This document shows positions 8,600 to 16,300 of a DNA stretch of 64,000 bases, in pieces (the stretch's first letter is position 1; each line of letters opens with the position of its first letter). Under the pieces are notes generated by a model, which saw only the letters and a list, made by a program, of their open reading frames with translations, was not told the DNA's origin and made no database searches. Origin of the DNA: Tolypothrix sp. FACHB-123 (GTDB lineage Bacteria; Cyanobacteriota; Cyanobacteriia; Cyanobacteriales; Nostocaceae); assembly GCF_014697075.1 (NCBI RefSeq), contig NZ_JACJRE010000017.1:1-64000 (forward strand). The letters are read 5' to 3'. Position numbers and translations under genes: made by a program.

Positions 8600-10072
8600 A
8601 TGTCAAACTCCCTTAGGGCATCAACAGCCGGATTGGTAATTGTAGATAAAGCGCGGTTGCGTCAGGGTTGGACGAAAACCAGCACGGCGCGGTGGTGGCA
8701 AGATGCCCATACTTCTAGAGCTACATTAAGGCGATTTTGGCAAGGCGATCGCATTCAACGGGAAATTTTTATTGCTATTTGTGCAGCTGTAGGGATTGCT
8801 AACTGGGAAGCGATCGCTGATGGTTCTGTGGGAGAATCGGCAATAATTGCAGATATTTCTGCTCCTTACTTAGATTGGCAGGAAGCGCCGAATGTCGAAA
8901 GTTTTTATGGGCGCGATCGCGAATTAACCCAGCTAGAACAATGGATTGTTGGCGGTTGTAAATTAGTAACGATTGTCGGGATGGCGGGGATTGGCAAAAC
9001 CGCTTTGACACTGGCTTTAATCGAGCGGATGCAATCACAATTTAATTACTTGATTTGGAAATCGCTGAATTCTACACCATCTGTTGAGGCTTTAGTAGAT
9101 AGTTTGCTGGCTAATTTTGAACCCAGTAGCGATATCATCTCTCACTTACAAAAACAGCGCTGTCTGATCGTACTGGATGGTTTAGCAGCGGATTTAAGCA
9201 TATACAATCAATTTATCCAAAAACTCAGCCGCGATCGCCATCAAAGTTGCATCATCATCACCAGTCGCGAACTCCCCAAGGCGATAGAAATTAATCACAA
9301 CACAGTCTGCTGTTTAAATCTTAAGGGTTTGGCGACAACAGCCGCGGTCGAATTAATGCGATCGCGCGGATTTAGCGGTAAAGAACTCGGACTATCTGCC
9401 TTAATTCAGCTGTATCGCGGAAACCCCTTGGCGTTGAAACTGGTAACACCCTTAATTCAGTTAGTCTTTGGCGGAAATATCGCCGGATTTTTGACTCAAA
9501 ATACTTTAGTGATTGGCGATCGCTTGCGAGATATTTTAAAACAACAGTTCGCCCAACTGAGCGATTTAGAGCAAGATATTCTCTATTGGTTAGCAATTTG
9601 GCAAGAACCGGTGACTTTTGCACGATTGCAGACTCATCTATTAATATCTATCGATCCGGCTATGGTATTAGAAGCGATTATGGCATTAGAAAGGCGATCG
9701 CTGTTAGAAAAATGGATTAGTACAGCGGAAATCTCCTTTAGTTTGCAACCCTTGGTAATGAAAGTAGTTACCGACGAATTAGTGGAACATGCAGCAAAAG
9801 AGATTCAACAAGTCATAGAAACTCAAGATTTACGCCATTTGAAAATTCTACGGACTCATTGGTTATTGCGTCCTGGTACTGATGATATTGCAGGCGATCG
9901 CATTTTGCATCAACTGCGGGAAAATTTGTGGCGTTTGTATGGTGCGACTTTACCCCAAACCCTAGAGCAAATTCTCTTACTGTTAAAGGATCGATCGACT
10001 TTGGCAATTGGTTACATTGCTTGTAATGTAGCAGCAATCCTGAAGCAGATAAATTGGTTAACACCAATTTGA
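8600..10072 (+). CDS. NB-ARC-type STAND NTPase lacking a C-terminal sensor domain
   Basis: STAND proteins are ATP-dependent switches. Residues ~15-75 form a helical, HTH-like segment (R-A-T-L-R-R-F-W-Q-G-D...F-I-A-I-C-A-A-V-G) as in many cyanobacterial WD40-NTPases. The P-loop is at 127-134 (G-M-A-G-I-G-K-T) and Walker B at ~187-193 (C-L-I-V-L-D). A winged-helix-like region follows (~315-395). The protein (490 aa) ends just after L-A-I-G-Y-I-A-C-N-V, where relatives normally continue into pentapeptide or WD40 repeats. A nested palindromic element begins 20 bp after the stop. It looks C-terminally truncated, though it could still fold as an effector-less NTPase. The ligand is unknown. Confidence 0.75.
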   Translation: MSNSLRASTAGLVIVDKARLRQGWTKTSTARWWQDAHTSRATLRRFWQGDRIQREIFIAICAAVGIANWEAIADGSVGESAIIADISAPYLDWQEAPNVESFYGRDRELTQLEQWIVGGCKLVTIVGMAGIGKTALTLALIERMQSQFNYLIWKSLNSTPSVEALVDSLLANFEPSSDIISHLQKQRCLIVLDGLAADLSIYNQFIQKLSRDRHQSCIIITSRELPKAIEINHNTVCCLNLKGLATTAAVELMRSRGFSGKELGLSALIQLYRGNPLALKLVTPLIQLVFGGNIAGFLTQNTLVIGDRLRDILKQQFAQLSDLEQDILYWLAIWQEPVTFARLQTHLLISIDPAMVLEAIMALERRSLLEKWISTAEISFSLQPLVMKVVTDELVEHAAKEIQQVIETQDLRHLKILRTHWLLRPGTDDIAGDRILHQLRENLWRLYGATLPQTLEQILLLLKDRSTLAIGYIACNVAAILKQINWLTPI

Positions 10073-10091
10073 AAAAAGAACGCGACAGACT

Positions 10092-10321
10092 GTAGGGGTA
10101 AGGCATTGCCCATTGGTGTCAACTTAACGTGAAACCCGCTTGGTGGCAAGGTTTTGCCCTCACCCCCAGCCCCTCTCCCAGAGGGAGAGGGGAGCCTTTT
10201 ATTAAATTCCCCTTCTCCCTTGGGAGAAGGGGTTAGGGGATGAGGGCGAGAAGGTTTTGCACAACGCCTGCCCTATATAGCTTTTAGCTTAAGTTGACAC
10301 GTATGGGCATTGCCTTACCCT
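10092..10321. repeat. Nested palindromic element (outer GGTAAGGCATTGCC repeat, inner element with 12-bp inverted ends)
   Basis: The outer arms AGGGGTAAGGCATTGCCCAT and ATGGGCATTGCCTTACCCT flank an inner element. The inner element is bounded by perfect 12-bp inverted repeats, GTGTCAACTTAA (10116-10127) and TTAAGTTGACAC (10289-10300). Its body has two G/C-rich stems (CCCCTCTCCC..GGGAGAGGGG and CCCCTTCTCCC..GGGAGAAGGGG) inside CCTCA/TGAGG arms. An inverted relative of the inner element lies at ~26070-26245, inside a different palindrome. No transposase is encoded, so this is MITE-like. Confidence 0.75.
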
Positions 10322-10335
10322 CTAGAATATTCAGA

Positions 10336-11775
10336 CTACTTTTTCCCTTTCTCCGGTAAATTTCGCGGCGGCGTTTCTTTTCCTTGGTAAAATCGTCTTT
10401 CCAATTTCCCCAAGCCTAACCAAACTCCCCCACTGAGCAAAACAGCTAAGCTGCAAATCGCCACAGTTAATACAGATACTTGACTTTGAATCGCTACCAA
10501 TAAAGGTAGCAATGCCCAAATAATTGCTGTCACCACAGCTAATCCCCAGCGCAGGCGTTTTAAGTTGCGTAGAGCGGTGCGACAACTGGCGCATTTTTCT
10601 GTGTGGGAATGATACCTATCTAGTAATGCTTCCTTAGATAACGGTTGTGACAAAGTTTTGCCGGGGAAGGCATCAACTTTATATTGATTCACCCAGGAAC
10701 GTAACTGAAAGACAAAGGCATCGGCTTTGGTGGGCAAATAAAAGGCTTTGTTAAAATTAGCACTACCACCGAGTTGTTCTAAATATCGTTCTTGGTAATG
10801 CAGGAAAATTTGATCGTCTTCCAAAACGCCGTTTTGATTTAGGTGTGAGTACCAGCGTGGAGTCAACTTGATAAATAGTCCCGGTAATTTAGAGGAAAAC
10901 TTAAAGGGAAAGCGGGCAAATAACCGACATTCGCCTTTGCGGATTGGAGTTGCATAGACTACGGTAAGTGTTCTACCAAATTGCTTAGAAGTTAAATCAT
11001 GCCACATCAATCCGGGAGCAATAAAGGTAGTATCTTGTTTGCCTAAAGTTCCTTTGCGGGGGCCTTCTTCCCAAATTCCTTTAAATCCCCATTTCCCAGA
11101 TTCGACAACTTCTAATTCTACCGCAGACACATTAGCGCGGTTACCGACAGTGCGGTGGTGAGTGTAAGGGATGTGGCTGGAATCTAAGACATTTTCCATC
11201 AACGTCAGGGCATCATAGGGAATGTCGCGAAATGTATTTAGACATACCCAGCCTTCAGTATTTTCTTCTAATACATCAACAATGGGAACTTGAGTTTGGG
11301 CAGCATTTTCGGGATTACCAGGATAGACAAACAACAGCCCTTGACGCACTGTGGTAGGTAGAGAAGTCGCACATGCACGTTGGGAAACTTCAGCTTTTCC
11401 CCCTTCTTTTTGTTGGGGAATTACTTCACACTTACCCGTCCCCGAAAAAGCCCAGCCATGATAAGGACATTCTAAAGCGCCGCTTTCATTAATTCTACCT
11501 TCGGATAGTGGCGCTAATCGGTGCGGACATTGGTCTAAAAATGCGCGCCAAGTCTGTGCGTTTTTGTCCCACCACAATACAATATCGCGCTCTAGTAAAG
11601 TGAAGCGAGTTAGTTGTGTTTTATCTAAATCTTCAATGTAATGTACAGGATACCAAACCTCTTGCAACTCAAACCGCTCTGGATCGCGTCCACCCGCAGG
11701 AAGCTCTTGTAATGCTTGATTTTCAGATGTTACGTTCAGAGATTGTTCCTCTGACTGTAAAACAGTATTAGACAT
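10336..11775 (-). CDS. PaO-like Rieske non-heme iron oxygenase, membrane anchored
   Basis: It belongs to the pheophorbide a oxygenase / Tic55 / PTC52 group of Rieske oxygenases. The [2Fe-2S] ligands are C83-x-H85 and C103-x2-H106 (C-P-H-R, C-P-Y-H-G-W). The mononuclear iron site is N195, D198, H201 and H206 (E-N-V-L-D-S-S-H-I-P-Y-T-H-H). A C-x-x-C (C395, C398) precedes two C-terminal membrane helices, as in the chloroplast members. The 479-aa length fits. It probably acts on a tetrapyrrole or another hydrophobic substrate at a membrane; the exact substrate cannot be read from the sequence. It is transcribed alone, away from the tandem array upstream. Confidence 0.85.
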   Translation of the reverse strand: MSNTVLQSEEQSLNVTSENQALQELPAGGRDPERFELQEVWYPVHYIEDLDKTQLTRFTLLERDIVLWWDKNAQTWRAFLDQCPHRLAPLSEGRINESGALECPYHGWAFSGTGKCEVIPQQKEGGKAEVSQRACATSLPTTVRQGLLFVYPGNPENAAQTQVPIVDVLEENTEGWVCLNTFRDIPYDALTLMENVLDSSHIPYTHHRTVGNRANVSAVELEVVESGKWGFKGIWEEGPRKGTLGKQDTTFIAPGLMWHDLTSKQFGRTLTVVYATPIRKGECRLFARFPFKFSSKLPGLFIKLTPRWYSHLNQNGVLEDDQIFLHYQERYLEQLGGSANFNKAFYLPTKADAFVFQLRSWVNQYKVDAFPGKTLSQPLSKEALLDRYHSHTEKCASCRTALRNLKRLRWGLAVVTAIIWALLPLLVAIQSQVSVLTVAICSLAVLLSGGVWLGLGKLERRFYQGKETPPRNLPEKGKK

Positions 11776-12045
11776 GGTGGGAGTTTTTAACCAAGATTTA
11801 ATCGTCTATCTATACAAAATGTAACAATTTTTTTAGGCTGATGGGCAAGAGAATAATAGGAGGGTGGTTGACGGTTGACGGTTGACTGATAACTTAGGCT
11901 TTGATTTGGTAGTAGACTGACAAGCCTAAAATGATGCAATAAAATTTTGTAGAGAGGGAGAAAGCATGAGACCCAACACCCTTATCTTTGTTGGGTTTCG
12001 CGTTGCTCAACAACACACCCTACGGATTGTAGCTTTTTGAGTAAA
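11776..12045. other. Intergenic region with short heptamer repeat
   Basis: A GGTTGACGGTTGACGGTTGACT heptamer run lies at about 11870-11890. A stretch with ACCCAACA..TGTTGGGT-like inverted segments (~11972-11998) precedes the 21-bp array. No gene is visible. Confidence 0.45.
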
Positions 12046-12276
12046 GCGATCGCATTTGTTATAAATGCAAGTCCATTTGTTACTTTCGCAAGTCCATTTG
12101 TTATAAATGCAAGTCCATTTGTTACTTTCGCAAGTCCGTTTGTTACTTTTGTAAGTCCGTTTGTTACTTTCGCAAGTCCGTTTGTTACTTTTGTAAGTCC
12201 GTTTGTTACTTTCGCAAGTCCGTTTGTTACTTTTGCAAGTCCGTTTGTTACTTTTGCAAGTCCGTTTGTTATAAAT
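12046..12276. repeat. 21-bp tandem array 1, HIP1-bounded
   Basis: Eleven head-to-tail 21-bp units, consensus GCAAGTCCGTTTGTTACTTT plus one base; the next partial unit starts at 12277. Units end in CTTTC, CTTTT or, at the first, third and last positions, ATAAAT. The first unit and the one following the array have GCGATCG in place of GCAAGTC, so the array is bounded by HIP1 octamers (12046-12053, 12277-12284). Because 21 is divisible by three, both strands stay open as heptapeptide repeats, but with no ribosome-binding site or family signal I do not call a gene. There are no CRISPR-like spacers. Confidence 0.9.
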
Positions 12277-12336
12277 GCGATCGCATTTGCCCCATGCCCC
12301 ATGCTACATTAACATCATTAGACTTATTGCAAAGCT

Positions 12337-13092
12337 ATGGCAGTGAATACAAAACAATGTGAAACTGCAAAACAAGATTTGCGTCAAGCGCTGGCTGTTT
12401 GTGCTGGAAATACCAAAGAAAAACAGGTAATTGATGCGATTGAGAATCTTTTAGTCCTCAACCCAACAAAAGCACCAACTTATAGCGGTAATCTTTTAGA
12501 TGGTAATTGGTTATTGATTAGTGAGCCAAATTTTCCCGGTGGTGAGCGACTAGAAGATGGTAGCTTTGCTTACACCCTGGGGCGTGTGGCGTTTAATATG
12601 TTTCAACCAAGGGCACTCAAGTTATCTATCCAGCGAGTGCTACAACCTGTATTTTTATTAGGTAATGGAGAACAACGCAGTCACGATATCATTGTGGAAT
12701 TTACCATAATTGACCAGGGGTTTCCTCATTTATCTGGTATCATTCGCACCATCGGAGTTTGTTCGCCTCTAGATGATACTGTATTGCAAGTCCAATTTAC
12801 TGGCGGTAGCTTAGCACCCCAAGAGTCAACCAACATGGCGGAATGGCAAGCAGTGTTTGGCAATCAACAACCAGCTACCAAAGTAGGTTTACAGGCAAAA
12901 CTTAAATCAGCTATTGCGCGATTGATGTTTGGTTTAGTTCCTCCCCAAGGGATGAATTTAGAAACAGGGGAAGTTTCTTTTAGTATGCAGCGATCGCCTA
13001 AAGGTCGTCTAGAAATTCTCTATCTTGATGAAGAATTGCGCATTACTCGTGGGGAGAAGGGAACAGTGTTAGTCTGCGAACGCTGTAATTAG
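12337..13092 (+). CDS. PAP/fibrillin (plastoglobulin-like) family protein
   Basis: Plastid-lipid-associated/fibrillin proteins are lipocalin-like and bind hydrophobic molecules at thylakoids and plastoglobules; cyanobacteria have a few. The motif region L-L-D-G-N-W-L-L-I-S-E-P (residues ~50-62), the long beta-rich centre and the late Q-V-Q-F-T-G-G motif fit. The length is 251 aa, with no signal peptide or membrane segment. The stop codon TAG straddles the left edge of a GGGAC...GTCCC element, which inserted after a TTA. The gene is transcribed away from the 21-bp array. Stress or photoprotection roles are known for the family, not shown here. Confidence 0.85.
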   Translation: MAVNTKQCETAKQDLRQALAVCAGNTKEKQVIDAIENLLVLNPTKAPTYSGNLLDGNWLLISEPNFPGGERLEDGSFAYTLGRVAFNMFQPRALKLSIQRVLQPVFLLGNGEQRSHDIIVEFTIIDQGFPHLSGIIRTIGVCSPLDDTVLQVQFTGGSLAPQESTNMAEWQAVFGNQQPATKVGLQAKLKSAIARLMFGLVPPQGMNLETGEVSFSMQRSPKGRLEILYLDEELRITRGEKGTVLVCERCN

Positions 13093-13213
13093 GGACTTCC
13101 AACTAAAAAAATATACTATCACTGTGTAGGCAGAGGGGCAGGAAGCAGGCAGCAGGGGGAAAAATAACAATATCTTCTCTGGAAAATTGGATAATTTATT
13201 TTCTGGAAGTCCC
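13092..13213. mobile_element. MITE-like GGGAC...GTCCC element, copy 1
   Basis: A 122-bp element with inverted ends GGGACTTCCA / TGGAAGTCCC, flanked by direct TTA repeats (13089-13091 and 13214-13216). The inside is AT-rich around a purine-rich G-A-G-G-G-G-C-A-G stretch. An inverted relative lies at 38973-39087 and a diverged one at 31329-31423. It encodes nothing. Its first base completes the stop codon of the PAP/fibrillin gene. Confidence 0.8.
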
Positions 13214-13343
13214 TTAGCACTTGATTAAGGAAAGCAGCAGCTAAGTATTTAAACTGACACAGCAAATAAGTTGACAGCTTTATGAAAAAATGAGTACATC
13301 TGGGAACAATAACTGAATCCAGCAACAATGAGGATTCAGTAGC

Positions 13344-16300
13344 ATGATGAGTACAGAAATCTGTATTCCCGGATATCAAATTGGTGAGGAACTTTACAAT
13401 GGTTCCAGAACCGAGGTATATCGCGGAGTCCGAGAAATAGATCGAAAACCTGTAGTTATTAAGCTACTGAAAAATGCTTATCCTAGCTTCAGCGAATTGT
13501 TGCAGTTTCGCAATCAATATACTATAGCCAAAAACCTCAACTCACCGGAAATCATCCAAACCTATAGTCTGGAAAACTATCGCAATGGCTATGCATTAGT
13601 GATGGAAGATTTTGGTGGAATTTCCTTAAAAGATTATTTTATATCCTTAAAAGCTGCACATTGCCAGTCTTTAGAAGAGTTTTTAGAAATTGCGATCGCT
13701 TTGTGCAACACCTTAGATATACTCTACCGCGCTCGAATTATTCATAAAGATATTAAACCTAGCAATATTTTAATTAATCCCCAAACCAAGGAAGTTAAAT
13801 TAATTGATTTTAGTATTGCATCTTTACTGCCTAGAGAAACACAAACCTTAATTAGTCCCAATGTTTTAGAAGGAACCCTAGCTTATATTTCCCCAGAACA
13901 AACCGGGAGAATGAACCGAGGAATTGACTATCGCAGTGATTTCTATTCCTTGGGTGTCACCTTTTATGAATTACTGACAGGAAAGTTACCTTTTAAATCT
14001 CACGATCCAATGGAGTTGGTGCATTGTCATATTGCCAAAACTCCTGAACCATTCAACAGTGCAATTATTCCTCAAGTCATTTCTGATATCGTCATGAAAT
14101 TGATGGCGAAAAATGCCGAAGATAGATATCAAAGTGCATTTGGAATCAAATTTGATTTGGAAAAATGTTTAGAACAATTAAAAGCCACCGGTGAAATTGC
14201 ACAATTTGCCATTGCCCAAAAAGATGTGTGCGATCGCTTCATCATTCCTGATAAACTCTATGGTAGAGAAAGGGAAGTCGCAATACTCCTAAAAGCCTTT
14301 GAAAGAGTAAGTTTGGGCGCAACAGAAATGATGTTAGTCGCTGGGTTTTCTGGTATTGGTAAAACCGCAGTTGTCAACGAAGTTCACAAACCCATTGTCA
14401 AACAACGGGGTTATTTTATTAAAGGCAAATTCGATCAATTTCAACGCAATATTCCCTTTAGCGCTTTTGTCCAAGCATTTCAAGATTTAATTGGGCAATT
14501 ACTCACAGAAAGCGATCCGCAAATCCAAAAATGGCGCAGCAAGATATTAAACGTTCTTGGGGATAACGGACAAGTAATTATTGAAGTCATTCCCCAATTA
14601 GAAAAAATCATCGGACAGCAACCACCTGCACCCGAATTAACAGGAATAGCGGCACAAAATCGGTTTAATTTATTATTTCAAAAATTCACCAAAATCTTTA
14701 CAACTGTCGAGCATCCATTGGTCATATTCTTAGATGATTTGCAATGGGCAGATTCAGCATCGCTCAATTTAATGCAGTTATTAATGGCTGATACCGGACA
14801 TCTTTTATTAATTGGTGCTTATCGCGATAACGAAGTCACTCCCGGACATTCATTAATGTTAACTTTGAGTGAAATTGCCGCAACATCTGCAACAATTAAT
14901 ACAATTACTTTGGCAGCCCTCAGCCATTTACAAATAAATTATTTAGTTGCTGATACCTTGAGATGTGCAGAAGACTTGGCTTGGCCGCTTTCACAATTGG
15001 TATTTCAAAATACTAAAGGCAATCCGTTTTTTGCCACACAGTTACTTAAATCTTTGTATCAAGATGGACTAATTGAATTTAACTTTGATTTGAGTTGTTG
15101 GCAATGTGATATTGCTCGGTTGAGTCAGCAAGTAGTGACAGATGATGTTGTTACTTTCATGGTATTACAATTACAAAAACTGCCCCAATCTACTCAAGAT
15201 GTATTGCAATTAGCGGCTTGTATTGGCAATTCTTTTGATTTAGCAACATTGGCGATTGTCTCTCTAGAATCAGAAATTGAAACCGCTGCTAGTTTATGGA
15301 AAGCTTTACAAGAAGGATTAATTTTACCGATTAGTGATGTTTACAAATTTTATCAAGGGGAAGAACAGGATAACTTAGCAATTTTAAACCCCGATTCTAG
15401 TAAAGAATTAGCCAAATATCGATTTTTACATGACAGAGTCCAGCAAGCAGCTTATTCTCTGATTCCCGATTACCAAAAACAAGCAACTCATCTCAAAATT
15501 GGCGAATTACTTCTCCAAAATACCTCAAAGAGCCAGCAAGAAGAAAGACTATTTGATATTGTCGGGCATTTGAATCTCGGACAAAATTTAATCCCTCTTC
15601 CAGAACGCCAAGCCTTAGCCGAATTGAATTTAGCCGCCGGGTATAAAGCCAAAAATTCTACCGCCTATGCAGGAGCAAGAGTCTATTTACAAACTGGGAT
15701 TGAATTACTCACAGTAAATTGTTGGCAAGAGCAATATGAATTAGCTCTCAATCTTTATGTAGCGGCGACAGAAGCGGCTTACTTAAATGCTGACTTGGAA
15801 GGAATGGAACATATAGCCCTGCAAGTATTACAATCAGCCCGAACAATTTTAGACAAAGTTAAAATTTACGAAATTCAAATTGCTGCCCACACATCCCAGA
15901 CAAGAATGTTAGAAGCCATTGCTGTGGGCAGAAATGCACTCTCTCAATTGGGTGTGGTGCTACCCATTGAGCCAAACGAAGCGGAGATTGGTAAAGCTTT
16001 ACAAAATCTAACCCAGCAACTCGCCGGTAAACAGATTCAGGAATTAGCTGATTTACCAGTTATGACTGATGCAACAGCACAAGCAGCTATGCAAGTGTTA
16101 GGCATGTTATTTGCACCGATTTTTCAAGGAATGCCGGGTTTATTGCCTTTAGTTAGTTCCACAATGGTGAGTTTATCGCTGCAATTTGGCAATCCACCTG
16201 CTTCTACAGTAGGGTATGTGCTGCATGGAATGGTGTTGTGTGCCTTTTTGGGAGAAGTCAAAGCAGGCTATGATTTTGGACAATTGGCACTGTCATTGCT

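Noticed and set aside
12046..12276. CRISPR array
   Set aside because: Units are contiguous 21-mers with no spacers, and there are no cas genes in the window. The same holds for arrays 2 and 3.
11982..12312. Open frames of ~90-106 codons on both strands through 21-bp array 1
   Set aside because: Openness is forced by a 21-bp period without stops. There is no ribosome-binding site and no known family, and both strands are equally open.
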